DNA of 64,000 bases from Candidatus Sulfurimonas marisnigri (GCF_015265475.1 NZ_CP054493.1:2356001-2420000); one strand, 5' to 3'. Shown: positions 35,441 through 44,191, numbered from the stretch's first letter. Made by a program: numbers and translations. The notes: generated by a model from the sequence alone, not told the origin.

Positions 35441-35457
35441 AAGACAAAAATTGTCTT
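35441..35457. promoter_or_regulatory. Candidate operator in front of nifS
   Basis: Perfect inverted repeat AAGACAA-AAA-TTGTCTT, 31 bases upstream of the nifS start. The spacing and symmetry suit a dimeric repressor such as an Rrf2/IscR or Fur-family protein. The palindrome does not read as a terminator because it lies before, not after, a gene. Confidence 0.5.
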
Positions 35458-35532
35458 GTTTCGTATTGACATGATAATAGGTTTGAGATTATGATAAGCT
35501 TAAGCGAAACTGTACTTATAAATAATTTAAGG

Positions 35533-35538
35533 TATAAT
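35533..35538 (+). promoter_or_regulatory. -10 box of the hypothetical gene at 35571
   Basis: TATAAT 33 bases before the ATG, in the divergent region next to nifS. Confidence 0.5.
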
Positions 35539-35570
35539 TATACTTAATAATAAAATACTAGGAATCATAC

Positions 35571-36074
35571 ATGTGCAATTTCAATAAGCAAAACGAAGAG
35601 ACTAAAACACTAATACATATATTGATGGCAAAATGTGCAGATGCTGTTGGTGGAGCAAATTTCCTTCTTGGCTTGCTTGAAGCGATGAAAGAAAAAAAAC
35701 CAAATGCGCTAATGTTTAAAGGGTGCCATATAGATTCTAAAGAGGCTAGCATTAAATGGAATAAAATTGTTTTCAAAGATAAGCTAGATATTTTAGAAGA
35801 TGTTATTCGTTCTCATAAGAGTTCAGAAGATATAGATTTCAATATACTTGAGGACGACAGCGATAAAAAAAAGAAGAAAATTTTAAACATGGTTAAAACG
35901 CTAGCACCAATTAAGTTTACTGTAATTCCTAAAGAGTCTGAAAATGGCTCAGGATTTAATTTTAAAATTTTTGATAAAATTGAAGATACATGTGTAACAA
36001 TAAACCCTATCTTCGCAGCAATGTTTTTCTGCTCAGCTGAATATATGAAAAAATCTTTGAAGTATGAAATTTAA
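35571..36074 (+). CDS. Hypothetical protein
   Basis: 167 residues, soluble, no signal peptide. N-terminal part is helical (ETKTLIHILMAKCADAVGGANFLLGLLEAM), followed by an acidic and lysine-rich linker (EDDSDKKKKKIL) and a C-terminal part with VTINPIFAAMFFCSAEYM. I do not recognise a family. It has its own TATAAT box and AGGA site, and codon use like its neighbours, so it is likely real. Divergent from nifS; downstream lies a long non-coding stretch with gene remnants. Confidence 0.6.
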   Translation: MCNFNKQNEETKTLIHILMAKCADAVGGANFLLGLLEAMKEKKPNALMFKGCHIDSKEASIKWNKIVFKDKLDILEDVIRSHKSSEDIDFNILEDDSDKKKKKILNMVKTLAPIKFTVIPKESENGSGFNFKIFDKIEDTCVTINPIFAAMFFCSAEYMKKSLKYEI

Positions 36075-36175
36075 TTAGAAAAAAGCATAAAATCACCTAG
36101 TTCTGAATACTACAAACGGAACTACATTAATTATGAAACTATTTATCTCACTTTTTAAAAAATTTATTCAGGTAT

Positions 36176-36632
36176 TTAAATACTCATAATGCCTGTTAAG
36201 TCACCAACTTTGTATTCACAACCAATAGAATAATTTTTTTTAATTATCTCTAAAGTTTGTTTTTATCCCCATAGCAGCTTAAGCATCTTTGCTTTACATG
36301 TAGAGGTAAAGCATATTGATAAAAATATTCACTACTCTTAACATTCTCACTAAAGCATACCAACGCTTTGAGCTCCTCTTTATCAGCCATATATTCAGAG
36401 TTTCTTGGATGACTAGAGACATTTTTTTATCTATTTTCGAAATGTCTTATAAAAATTTATTTTGGCAAACTTCTCTTATCAATAGAGCGTAAACTTTTAC
36501 TGCTCACGCTTCTTTTTTATATAGTTTATCGTTTAGTGTTATGGTTCTTATACTATACATTGGAGTATAAAAATCCAAATAAATATAGATAGCAAGATTA
36601 AAATTACTGTCATAAAAGTTATTATTTTTGTA
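36176..36632 (-). pseudogene. Remnant of a membrane-anchored sensor with a Tll0287-like (DUF3365) domain
   Basis: On the minus strand a hydrophobic helix (TVILILLSIFIWIFIL, 36632-36560) is followed, in other frames and past stops, by HPRNSEYMADKEEL, ALPLHVKQRCLSCYGDKN and, after a frameshift, YSIGCEYKVGDLTGIMSI. The order Pro-Arg-Asn...Pro-Leu...Cys-Leu-x-Cys-x-Gly-Asp...Tyr-Lys-x-Gly-Asp-Leu-x-Gly is that of Tll0287-like sensor domains of histidine kinases and GGDEF proteins. Several stops and at least two frameshifts make it non-functional, and the output domain is gone. The assignment is by pattern only. Confidence 0.5.
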
Positions 36633-36675
36633 TTTTGTAGTTTTCTTTAAATTAACTAGCTTGTTATAGCTCATA

Positions 36676-36792
36676 TTAATTTTTTAACCTCTTTAAATTA
36701 ATAAGCTGATAAATATATAACTCACCGCTTGCAACTTTGGCAAATATTTTACTTGTAGATATCCCTAAAAACTTTTGAAATACGGCATTAGG
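36676..36792 (-). pseudogene. Possible remnant of an excisionase-type helix-turn-helix protein
   Basis: A minus-strand frame without a start codon encodes FLGISTSKIFAKVASGELY followed by IYQLINLKRL. This fits the small winged-helix proteins in which LGISKSKVY...GELPAYKIG is typical. Only about 37 codons remain between two stops. The match is short, so this is tentative. Confidence 0.35.
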
Positions 36793-36894
36793 TTAAATAA
36801 TATACTTTTTATTTGTATTAAATCGTCATTATTACCTCATACTTATTTTAATTTTCCTAAATTTATAAATATCCTAACTTTAAAACATAAATGG

Positions 36895-36900
36895 TATAAT
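36895..36900 (+). promoter_or_regulatory. -10 box of leuC
   Basis: TATAAT 33 bases before the leuC ATG, with AAAGG near 36923 as ribosome-binding site. Confidence 0.55.
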
Positions 36901-36933
36901 CGCAAAATTATTACATATTTATAAAGGTTCATT

Positions 36934-38193
36934 ATGGCTCAAACTATAACTGAAAAAATATTTTCCGAGCACGTTGGCAAAGAAGTTTTTGCTGGAGAAA
37001 TTATCCGCTCAAACATCGACATGGTTATCGGAAATGACATTACAACTCCTATTTCAATTAGTGCATTCAACCTAAGCGGTGCGCAGAAACTTGCTAATCC
37101 AGATGGATTTTCTCTAGTTCTTGACCACTTTATTCCAGCAAAAGATATTGCATCTGCAAACCAGGCTAGAATCAGCCGTGATTTTGCAAAAAAACACAAT
37201 CTGAAAAACTTTTTTGATGAAAAAGACATGGGAATCGAGCATGCTCTTTTACCTGAAAAAGGTCTTGTAGTCCCTGGTGATGTTATTATCGGTGCAGACT
37301 CACACACTTGTACTCATGGTGCACTTGGAGCATTCTCTACAGGTATGGGCTCAACTGACTTAGCTTTTGCTATGATAACTGGTGGTAACTGGTTTAAAGT
37401 TCCTGAATCTATAAAAGTAAATTTAAGTGGAAAACCTGGACTTCATACAACTGGTAAAGATATTATCTTAGAAATTATTCGCTTAATAGGTGTTGATGGA
37501 GCGCTATACAGAACTTTAGAGTTTACGGGTAGTACAATAGCGCACTTAACAATAGACGATAGATTTTCTATGTGCAATATGGCTATAGAAGCTGGTGCGA
37601 AGAGTGGAATTGTTGCATATGATGATGTCACTAAAGAGTTTTTGGCAGACAAAAATTTAGCACGTGAACCTAGAATTCACTACTCTGATGAAGATGCTAA
37701 TTATGTGCAAATTTTAGAGATAGATGTAGGAAACCTTGAGCCTGTTATTGCCTATCCTTTCTTGCCGTCAAATGGGCACTCTATAACACAAGCAGTTAAT
37801 GATAAGATTAAAATAGACCAGGCTTTTATCGGAAGCTGCACAAATGGTCGCCTAAGCGACTTAAAAACTGCTGCTGAAATTTTAAAAGGTAAAAAAGTTC
37901 ACGAAGATGTTCGCCTTATTGTAACTCCAGGGACTCAAAAAATCCTAAAAGAAGCTTATAGACTTGGTTATATGGACATTATCATAGACGCTGGCGGTGT
38001 AGTTTCAAACCCTACATGTGGAGCTTGTCTTGGTGGGTACATGGGAATACTTGGAGACAATGAAGTTGCAGTTTCAACAACCAACCGTAACTTTATTGGA
38101 CGAATGGGTTCACGCTCATCTAAAGTTTATTTAGCTAACTCTGCAGTTGCTGCAATATCAGCTATTACTGGTTATATTTCAGACCCTAGATAA
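36934..38193 (+). CDS. leuC: 3-isopropylmalate dehydratase large subunit
   Basis: 419 residues, the short archaeal/HacA-type form. It isomerises isopropylmalate in leucine synthesis with a small LeuD subunit. GADSHTCTHGALGAFSTGMGSTD, the 4Fe-4S Cys302 in FIGSCTNGR and Cys362/Cys365 in PTCGACLGG are visible. leuD is not adjacent, so it must lie elsewhere. A clear TATAAT and AAGG precede the ATG. Confusion with homoaconitase is possible because the two share this form, but leucine synthesis is the general role in this phylum. Confidence 0.88.
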   Translation: MAQTITEKIFSEHVGKEVFAGEIIRSNIDMVIGNDITTPISISAFNLSGAQKLANPDGFSLVLDHFIPAKDIASANQARISRDFAKKHNLKNFFDEKDMGIEHALLPEKGLVVPGDVIIGADSHTCTHGALGAFSTGMGSTDLAFAMITGGNWFKVPESIKVNLSGKPGLHTTGKDIILEIIRLIGVDGALYRTLEFTGSTIAHLTIDDRFSMCNMAIEAGAKSGIVAYDDVTKEFLADKNLAREPRIHYSDEDANYVQILEIDVGNLEPVIAYPFLPSNGHSITQAVNDKIKIDQAFIGSCTNGRLSDLKTAAEILKGKKVHEDVRLIVTPGTQKILKEAYRLGYMDIIIDAGGVVSNPTCGACLGGYMGILGDNEVAVSTTNRNFIGRMGSRSSKVYLANSAVAAISAITGYISDPR

Positions 38194-38202
38194 ATTTTAA
38201 TT

Positions 38203-38220
38203 GTATATGTTAACATATAC
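38203..38220. promoter_or_regulatory. 18-bp perfect palindrome between leuC and the ompA-like gene
   Basis: GTATATGTT/AACATATAC, ten bases after the leuC stop and about 30 bases before the promoter of the next gene. It could be an operator or part of transcript ending; it has no T-run. Confidence 0.4.
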
Positions 38221-38252
38221 ATATATGATTTATTTAAGACATATGCAGATAT

Positions 38253-38258
38253 TATACT
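38253..38258 (+). promoter_or_regulatory. -10 box of the OmpA-family gene
   Basis: TATACT 31 bases before the ATG; a second AT box TATAAA follows at 38262-38267. AAGGA lies before the ATG at 38284. Confidence 0.4.
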
Positions 38259-38283
38259 TAGTATAAAATTATCAAGGAACAAC

Positions 38284-39570
38284 ATGACAAAACTATTAAT
38301 AATACCAGCTCTTATGCTTGGCTCAGCTGCAATAGCACAAGACTATCAGTATGAGATTACTCCACTTATTGGTTACAATATTGCCGAAGGCAACCTCGAT
38401 TTAGAGAATCAAACTCTTATTGGGGCAGAAGTACAATACAATTCAGATTCAGTTCTAAAACCAGAACTTAGTGTTTTATATACTGATGCTGATTATGAAA
38501 ATTCCAACATCAGCACCGATATATACCGTATAGCTATTAATGGTGTTCATGAATATGACTCTATTGGCTTCATGTCTCCTTTAACAAAAATAGGTGTTGG
38601 TTACGAGACTATAGATACTCGCTTATCAGACAATAGAGACAGCCTATTTTTTGACGCAGGTGTTGGTGCTAAAATTCCACTTAATGATGCTATCGCTTTA
38701 AAACTAGAAGCCGTATATATGTTAAAAAACAATAGCAACAGATGGGATAGCAACTTAGCTGTTTTAGCTGGTATAAACTTTGCATTTGGTCCAAAAGCTC
38801 AAGAAGTAACTCCTCAACCAGAGCCAATGGCTGAACCAGTTCCAGTCATTGATGGAGATGATGACAAAGATGGTGTTTTAAACTCTATTGACAAATGTCC
38901 AACCACTCCAGCCGGAAAACCTGTAAACTCTGATGGTTGTTTTATTGATGGAGATGACGACAAAGATGGCGTTTTAAACTCTGTTGACAAATGCCCAACT
39001 ACTCCAGCTGGTAAACCAGTAAACTCTGATGGTTGTTTTATTGATGGAGATGACGACAAAGATGGCGTTTTAAACTCTGTTGACAAATGCCCAACTACTC
39101 CAGCTGGTAAACCAGTAAACTCTGATGGTTGTTTTGTTGATGGAGATGACGATAAAGATGGTGTTTTAAACTCTATTGACGAATGTCCTACAACTCCTGC
39201 TGGAAATGTTGTAACTGAAGATGGATGTACAAAAGAAATCAACTTGCATATACTTTTTAAAAATAACTCTTTTGAGGTTGATGAAGAATCTAAAAAAAGA
39301 GTAGAAAAGTTTGCTAACTTCTTAAAAGATCGTCCTAACTACACTACTCAAATCATTGGTCACACAAATAATATTGGTCGTGAATCAAATAACAAAAAAT
39401 TATCGGAAAATAGAGCTAATTCCGTTAGAGACTTAATAATTGAATTTGGTATTGACAGCAATAGAGTTACTGCAATAGGCCGTGGTGAGAGTGACCCAGT
39501 TGCATCAAACAATACTCCAGAAGGTCTTGAGCAAAACAGAAGAATTGAAGCAACATTAAATAGAAATTAG
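38284..39570 (+). CDS. OmpA-family outer-membrane protein with thrombospondin type 3 repeats
   Basis: 428 residues. A signal peptide (ends SAAIAQ) is followed by an N-terminal eight-strand-type beta-barrel (~20-170), then a PEPMAEPVPV linker. Four 32-residue calcium-binding type 3 repeats (DGDDDKDGVLNSxDKCPTTPAG) come next, each with two Cys. The C-terminal OmpA peptidoglycan-binding domain (~320-428) has IIGHTNNIG, LSENRANSVRDLI and GRGESDP. It links the outer membrane to the cell wall. Repeats 2 and 3 are identical at DNA level. mobA starts right after its stop. Confidence 0.92.
   Translation: MTKLLIIPALMLGSAAIAQDYQYEITPLIGYNIAEGNLDLENQTLIGAEVQYNSDSVLKPELSVLYTDADYENSNISTDIYRIAINGVHEYDSIGFMSPLTKIGVGYETIDTRLSDNRDSLFFDAGVGAKIPLNDAIALKLEAVYMLKNNSNRWDSNLAVLAGINFAFGPKAQEVTPQPEPMAEPVPVIDGDDDKDGVLNSIDKCPTTPAGKPVNSDGCFIDGDDDKDGVLNSVDKCPTTPAGKPVNSDGCFIDGDDDKDGVLNSVDKCPTTPAGKPVNSDGCFVDGDDDKDGVLNSIDECPTTPAGNVVTEDGCTKEINLHILFKNNSFEVDEESKKRVEKFANFLKDRPNYTTQIIGHTNNIGRESNNKKLSENRANSVRDLIIEFGIDSNRVTAIGRGESDPVASNNTPEGLEQNRRIEATLNRN
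38848..39231 (+). repeat. Four tandem 96-bp units in the OmpA-family gene
   Basis: Units begin at 38848, 38944, 39040 and 39136. Units 2 and 3 are identical over all 96 bases; 1 and 4 differ mostly at third codon positions, and 4 is diverged at its end. The unit is a multiple of three, so changes in copy number would keep the frame. Confidence 0.9.
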
Positions 39571-40143
39571 ATGACAAATATACCATGTGTCATCTTTGCA
39601 GGTGGTAAAAGCTCTAGAATGGGAGAAGATAAATCTCTTCTCCCATTTGGAGGCTTTGACACCATGACCCAATTTCAACTCTCCCGCTTAAGTAAAATAT
39701 TTCAAACAGTTTATATTTCATGTAAAGACAAAAGTAAATTTAATTTTGATGCAAACTTTATAGAAGATGTTCAAAACGATAAGATTTTTGCACCAACTAC
39801 TGGTTTTATTGCTGTATATGAAAAGCTACATGTAGAGAAGTTTTTTACTATAAGTGTCGATGCACCTTTTATAAGTGAAAAAGAGATTTTAAAAATAGTA
39901 GAAGCTGATACAATAACTTCAGATGCTACTATTGCAAAAACCTCATTTGGAATACAGCCAATGTGTGGTATTTACCATCGTTCTCTTGAATCTGAATTTA
40001 TCGAGATGTTAAAAGATGATAATCATAAATTGGGCTTCTTATTAAAATCTTCAAATACAACTTATGTAGATTTTGAAGATGAAAAACCATTTTTAAATCT
40101 TAATCATCCTCATGAATACAAAGAAGCCCTATCACTTATTTAA
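39571..40143 (+). CDS. mobA: Molybdenum cofactor guanylyltransferase
   Basis: 190 residues. MobA joins GMP to molybdopterin. The N-terminal nucleotide-binding signature [20 protein letters not shown] is complete, and SVDAPFIS carries the metal-binding Asp. [11 protein letters not shown] and LNHPHEY match the C-terminal pattern. The length is typical of the short form. The ATG directly follows the stop of the OmpA-family gene, so mobA may be transcribed from that promoter. moaC follows 62 bases later with a separate -10 box. Confidence 0.9.
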   Translation: MTNIPCVIFAGGKSSRMGEDKSLLPFGGFDTMTQFQLSRLSKIFQTVYISCKDKSKFNFDANFIEDVQNDKIFAPTTGFIAVYEKLHVEKFFTISVDAPFISEKEILKIVEADTITSDATIAKTSFGIQPMCGIYHRSLESEFIEMLKDDNHKLGFLLKSSNTTYVDFEDEKPFLNLNHPHEYKEALSLI

Positions 40144-40154
40144 CTACACTTTGC

Positions 40155-40160
40155 TATAAT
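40155..40160 (+). promoter_or_regulatory. -10 box of moaC
   Basis: TATAAT about 46 bases before the moaC ATG, twelve bases after the mobA stop. Confidence 0.5.
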
Positions 40161-40205
40161 AAAAAAGTAAAAACGATATGAATAATTACATAAAAAAGAG
40201 AATCT

Positions 40206-40676
40206 ATGAATCTAACTCATCTAGATGAGAACCAAAGACCAAAGATGGTTGATGTATCTGATAAAAATCAAACAACTAGAGTAGCAGTAGCAAGCGGGAT
40301 AATAGAGATGAGCCAAAACGCTTATGATGCAATAGTCACAGAGAAAACAAAAAAGGGTCCTGTTCTTCAAACTGCAGTTATAGCAGCAATAATGGGTGTT
40401 AAAAAAACTAGTGATTTAATTCCAATGTGCCATCCGTTAAACTTAAGTGGAATCAATTGCGATGTAGAGGAGTTAGCTGAATTGCCAGGATTTAAACTAA
40501 CTGTCACAGCTAAGCTCACTGGGCAAACCGGTGTTGAGATGGAAGCGTTAACGGGGACAAGTATAGGGCTTTTAACGATTTATGACATGGTAAAAGCGAT
40601 TGACAAAGGGATGGTAATTCGCCATGTACAGCTAGAAACAAAATCAGGAGGCAAAAGTGGAGATTATAAACGCTAG
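40206..40676 (+). CDS. moaC: Cyclic pyranopterin monophosphate synthase
   Basis: 156 residues. MoaC acts with MoaA in the first step of molybdopterin synthesis. [35 protein letters not shown], the [23 protein letters not shown] stretch (partial) and [15 protein letters not shown] are near-consensus. The length is typical. Its 3' end overlaps the DUF493 gene by 20 bases and carries that gene's AGGAGG site. Confidence 0.95.
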   Translation: MNLTHLDENQRPKMVDVSDKNQTTRVAVASGIIEMSQNAYDAIVTEKTKKGPVLQTAVIAAIMGVKKTSDLIPMCHPLNLSGINCDVEELAELPGFKLTVTAKLTGQTGVEMEALTGTSIGLLTIYDMVKAIDKGMVIRHVQLETKSGGKSGDYKR

Positions 40677-40926
40677 AGAAGAAAAACTGGACCTTACCTA
40701 CCCTTGTTCTTGGTGCTATAAGCTTATAGCTGGTGAAAAAGAGGCTTTACAAAAGGCTATACATGATGTGATAGAATCTAGAGAGCACAAATTAACACAC
40801 TCGAACAACTCTAAAAGCGGTAAGTATGTCAGCATGAATTTGGATATGCTAGTACATAATGAGGATGATAGAAATTTCATCTATGAAGCACTAAAACAAC
40901 ACCAGAATATAAAGATGGTACTTTAA
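40657..40926 (+). CDS. DUF493 (YbeD/UPF0250) protein
   Basis: 89 residues. The DUF493 family are small ACT-like regulatory proteins; in E. coli YbeD is linked to lipoate metabolism. Here [20 protein letters not shown] and the [17 protein letters not shown] segment match the family pattern. The start is GTG, decided by a full AGGAGG at 40646-40651; the gene begins inside moaC. It precedes an uncharacterised helical protein by 13 bases. Confidence 0.8.
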   Translation: MEIINAREEKLDLTYPCSWCYKLIAGEKEALQKAIHDVIESREHKLTHSNNSKSGKYVSMNLDMLVHNEDDRNFIYEALKQHQNIKMVL

Positions 40927-40939
40927 AAAAGGATTTATT

Positions 40940-41998
40940 ATGAACTTAGAAGAACTAGCAAACAGTTTTAAAAACCTCTATAACAAGAAGTTCAAAAGCT
41001 TGGATAAGAGAGTAGCTTCCGCTATAAACTCTGCTAAAGATGAGAAAGATATAGATATCAACAAGCTTAATCTTAATGAGATAAAAGTAGTTACGACAAC
41101 TATACTCGATATTGAAACACAAAAGCTTCATAGTGAGCTTGAAGAACTTCTTGCAAAAAAAGAGCAAATAGAAAGAGGCTTAGAGAGAAAATCTCATGAA
41201 CTTCAAGAAGCAAAATACAGTGTATTTAATGCTATAGAAACTCTTGTAGATAAAGAGGATGTTCAAACTTTAGCAAAACTTCACCAAGTAAAACTCCAAA
41301 CTATTGATCTTTTCGATCTACTTAGTGAAACAGTTGAATCAGCAATTATCACTGCTTTAGAAAAATCAAAAGACAGTGAGGCAAATGAAACAATTAAAGA
41401 GCTTATAAAAGAGCTTACATACCAGACAATAAAAGAGGGAACACTCAATACTATAAGAGTTAGAAAAATCCTCTCAACCATACTCCACTCTGCTATTGAT
41501 ATAGCAGAGGCTACACCAAATATTTCAGAAGACATTCTAGAAGCAACACTTAGAGGGATGAGGGCAGGTCTTCTTCACTCTATTGATAGATTTAAAGAGA
41601 GATTGGCATTTATACCTTTAGAGGCTAAGCATATACTTATTGAAGATTATGACACGATAATGGAAGACTTGAATCAGACTGATACTCTGTTTTTACAAGT
41701 TGTTCAAACTCAAGCAAATGAGAGTAGTCCGAGTATTAGAAAGATACTTATAGAACTTAACCAAAAAATGCACTATGACCTTGAAGAGTTAGTTCATATA
41801 TCAAAAGAGGCCGCGCAGGTAATGAAAGAAAGATTCTCTGTCTTGGCAAAAACAGCGGCAAGTAAGGCAGATACGGCACTTAATTCCGATACAGCAAAAG
41901 AGGCAAAAAGAATGGGAATTCAAGCTTGGGGTGTTGCAAAATCTGCACTTGGAAGTGCAATAAAATCCGCAAAAAGTGCAATGGAGCCAAAAGAGTAA
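40940..41998 (+). CDS. Long helical protein of unknown function
   Basis: 352 residues, predicted almost all alpha-helical. A coiled-coil region at ~55-100 (HSELEELLAKKEQIERGLERK) is followed by a domain with repeated EAT.RG.R..LL-type helices. The C-terminal 60 residues have an Ala/Lys/Ser pattern (AKTAASKADTALNSDTAKEAK) as in stress or envelope-associated amphipathic helices. No signal peptide. I do not recognise the family. AAAGGA precedes the ATG, and it is probably in the moaC operon. It converges with aroC around a short hairpin. Confidence 0.6.
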   Translation: MNLEELANSFKNLYNKKFKSLDKRVASAINSAKDEKDIDINKLNLNEIKVVTTTILDIETQKLHSELEELLAKKEQIERGLERKSHELQEAKYSVFNAIETLVDKEDVQTLAKLHQVKLQTIDLFDLLSETVESAIITALEKSKDSEANETIKELIKELTYQTIKEGTLNTIRVRKILSTILHSAIDIAEATPNISEDILEATLRGMRAGLLHSIDRFKERLAFIPLEAKHILIEDYDTIMEDLNQTDTLFLQVVQTQANESSPSIRKILIELNQKMHYDLEELVHISKEAAQVMKERFSVLAKTAASKADTALNSDTAKEAKRMGIQAWGVAKSALGSAIKSAKSAMEPKE

Positions 41999-42007
41999 AA
42001 CTCTTTT
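41989..42007. terminator. Hairpin between the helical protein gene and aroC
   Basis: AAAAGAG-TAAAA-CTCTTTT, seven-bp stem over the stop codon of the plus-strand gene, then TAGTTTCT. It could serve both convergent transcripts. Confidence 0.5.
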
Positions 42008-42012
42008 AGTTT

Positions 42013-43086
42013 CTATTTATAATATTTAGTAACTCTCTCCATCTGTGAGCCCATATTTAATAGTAGCATGTCAGCTATCACTAAAGCTGCCATTGCTTCA
42101 CAAACTACAGTTCCTCTAATCGCCACACATGGGTCATGTCTCCCTTTTAATGAAAAATCTACCTCTTCATTCTCAATTGTAACAGTGTGTTGTTCCTTAA
42201 AGATTGATGGCGTTGGCTTGAAGTATACGTTCAAAACTATATCTTCACCATTGCTTATTCCACCCAAAATACCGCCTGAATGATTACTTTCAAACCCATC
42301 TGCTCTTATTGCATCATTGTTCTTTGAGCCAAGAGTTGAAGCACTCAAAATTCCATCACCAATCTCAACAGCCTTAACAGCATTGATACCCATCATAGCA
42401 TCTGCCAAAACACCATCAAGCTTGTAATAAAGTGGTTGTCCCAAGCCTTTTGGAGTACCTTTTATGAGAACTCTTGAAACTCCACCAACTGAATCATGGT
42501 CATTTTTTGCTTTTAAAACAGCATTCTTTTGATCTTGCTCTTTTGCTGTATCAAGTGCATAGATTAAGCTTGTTTTAGCTTTTTCATAATCAAAAATTTC
42601 TGATTTTATTCCGTCAATTTCGCTTATTCCACTCAACACTTCAATCTCTAACTCTGCAAGCACTAACTTTGCAATAGCTCCAGCTGCAACTCTTGCGGCT
42701 GTCTCTCTTGCAGAAGATCTTCCACCACCACGATAATCTCTTATTCCATATTTGTGAAAGTAGGTAAAATCAGCATGCCCTGGTCTGAAAACATCTTTAA
42801 TATTAGTATAATCTTTTGATTTCTGATTTGTATTATAAATAATCATAGCAATTGGAGTGCCTGTGCTAACTCCTTCAAAAACACCACTCAGTATCTCTAC
42901 TTTGTCATCCTCTTTCCTTGCTGTTTCAAACTCACTTTTTCCAGGCTTTCTTCTATCTAGTTCACTCTGAATAAACTTTTCATCTATCTTCAAACCTGCA
43001 GGAACTCCATCTAGTAGACAGCCTATTGCTATTCCATGAGACTCTCCAAATGTACTAAATTTAAATTTTATACCAAAACTATTCAC
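42013..43086 (-). CDS. aroC: Chorismate synthase
   Basis: 357 residues. FMN-dependent last step of the shikimate pathway. Signatures are FGESHGIAIGCLLDGVPAG, RPGHADFTYFHKYGIRDYRGGGRSSARETAARVAAG (partial) and RHDPCVAIRGTVVCEAM. The start is GTG overlapping the rnc stop by one base (TAGTG), with AAGGA upstream. Genes rnhA, rnc and aroC form a coupled run on the minus strand. No shikimate gene is adjacent. Confidence 0.96.
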   Translation of the reverse strand: MNSFGIKFKFSTFGESHGIAIGCLLDGVPAGLKIDEKFIQSELDRRKPGKSEFETARKEDDKVEILSGVFEGVSTGTPIAMIIYNTNQKSKDYTNIKDVFRPGHADFTYFHKYGIRDYRGGGRSSARETAARVAAGAIAKLVLAELEIEVLSGISEIDGIKSEIFDYEKAKTSLIYALDTAKEQDQKNAVLKAKNDHDSVGGVSRVLIKGTPKGLGQPLYYKLDGVLADAMMGINAVKAVEIGDGILSASTLGSKNNDAIRADGFESNHSGGILGGISNGEDIVLNVYFKPTPSIFKEQHTVTIENEEVDFSLKGRHDPCVAIRGTVVCEAMAALVIADMLLLNMGSQMERVTKYYK

Positions 43087-43763
43087 TATTTTTCCTTTAA
43101 CATCTCTACTGCCATTTTAGCAGCCTCTTGCTGAGCAATCTTTTTACTTTTCCCCATGGCTCTTGCATACTCTTTTTCTTCTATGATTACAGCTACTTCA
43201 AACTCTTTTTTGTGGTCAGGTCCGCGACTGGCTATAACCTGATAATCAGGTATTTGCCCAAATCTTGCCTGTGTCAACTCCTGAAGAGTAGTTTTAAAAT
43301 CTTTAAAAAGTGAGTCCAATGATATATCTTTATGATTTTTTTCTATAATAGATATAGCAATTTTTTCAACTACTTTCAGCCCAGCTTCAAGATAAATTGC
43401 ACCAATAATAGCTTCAAAAGCATTTGATAATAGAGATGCCTTTTCTCTTCCCCCATTATTCTCTTCAGCATTTGACAGGTAAATATACTCTCCAAGATTA
43501 ATGGAGCGCGCAAGCATATCAAATCCGCTCTCATTCACCAAAGACGCTCTAATCTTTGAGAGTTTTCCTTCATCTGATTGTGGGAATTTATTAAACAAAT
43601 ACTCTCCAACAATCAAATCCAAAACTGCATCACCCAAAAACTCTAGTCGCTCATTATCGTAGGGCTGTTTATAACTTTTATGTGTCAGCGCTTCGATAAT
43701 GAGCTTTTCTTTTTTAAACTTGTATCCTAAAGTTTTCTCTAGAATATCTATATTTTTATTCAT
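43086..43763 (-). CDS. rnc: Ribonuclease III
   Basis: 225 residues. Cuts double-stranded RNA, including rRNA precursors. The catalytic domain has [20 protein letters not shown] and a second acidic cluster [15 protein letters not shown]. The C-terminal double-stranded-RNA-binding domain (~155-225) ends in [16 protein letters not shown]. Overlaps rnhA by four bases on its 5' side and aroC by one base on its 3' side, so the three are probably co-translated. Confidence 0.95.
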   Translation of the reverse strand: MNKNIDILEKTLGYKFKKEKLIIEALTHKSYKQPYDNERLEFLGDAVLDLIVGEYLFNKFPQSDEGKLSKIRASLVNESGFDMLARSINLGEYIYLSNAEENNGGREKASLLSNAFEAIIGAIYLEAGLKVVEKIAISIIEKNHKDISLDSLFKDFKTTLQELTQARFGQIPDYQVIASRGPDHKKEFEVAVIIEEKEYARAMGKSKKIAQQEAAKMAVEMLKEK

Positions 43764-44191
43764 ATTAGTGACTCTTTCATTTTTTCTGCCTCATCTCGCG
43801 CAAGCTTATCACACCTTTCATTTTCCTCGTGCCCATCATGACCTCTCACCCATATTGCATTTACTTTATGAATCCTTGAAACTTCAATATATTCTCTCCA
43901 TAAATCTGGATTTTTTACCTTTTTAAAATCTCTTTTAATCCAAGCTACCAACCACTCATTTATACCTTTTACAACATATGATGAATCAGAAACTAAATCA
44001 ACTTCACATGGCTCTTTAAGGGCTCTTAAACCCTCTATTGCACCAAGGAGTTCCATTCTATTGTTTGTAGTATGAGCTTCTCCTCCAGATATCTCTTTCT
44101 CTTTACCTGCAAATCTGAGTATTACCCCATAGCCTCCAGGTCCTGGATTCCCTAAAGCACTTCCATCACTGAAAAGAGCTATTTTCTTCAC
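43760..44191 (-). CDS. rnhA: Ribonuclease HI
   Basis: 143 residues. Removes RNA from RNA-DNA hybrids. Catalytic residues are visible as [16 protein letters not shown] (Asp), [13 protein letters not shown] (Glu), [12 protein letters not shown] (Asp) and the C-terminal [11 protein letters not shown] (Asp). [12 protein letters not shown] holds the active-site loop His. The start is GTG with AAGGA eight bases upstream, inside the 3' end of the LapB-like gene (26-base overlap). Couples to rnc by a four-base overlap. Confidence 0.94.
   Translation of the reverse strand: MKKIALFSDGSALGNPGPGGYGVILRFAGKEKEISGGEAHTTNNRMELLGAIEGLRALKEPCEVDLVSDSSYVVKGINEWLVAWIKRDFKKVKNPDLWREYIEVSRIHKVNAIWVRGHDGHEENERCDKLARDEAEKMKESLI

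Larger units (their letters stand above)
36075..36933. other. 860-base stretch without an intact gene
   Basis: Very AT-rich, stops in all frames. It holds two recognisable decayed minus-strand genes (see 36176-36632 and 36676-36792), one TACATGTA palindrome at 36295-36302, and the leuC promoter at its right end. A tiny 18-codon plus-strand frame at 36133-36189 has no coding features. Confidence 0.6.

Noticed and set aside
36133-36189. 18-codon plus-strand frame starting ATGAAACTATTT
   Set aside because: No ribosome-binding site, no conserved pattern, and it overlaps the sensor remnant on the other strand.
38848-39231. CRISPR-like regular repeats
   Set aside because: Units are contiguous with no spacers and encode calcium-binding repeats in frame.
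38814-39242. 142-codon minus-strand frame with repeats opposite the OmpA-family gene
   Set aside because: It mirrors the 96-bp repeats of the real gene, has no start signals, and the sense product has clear domains.
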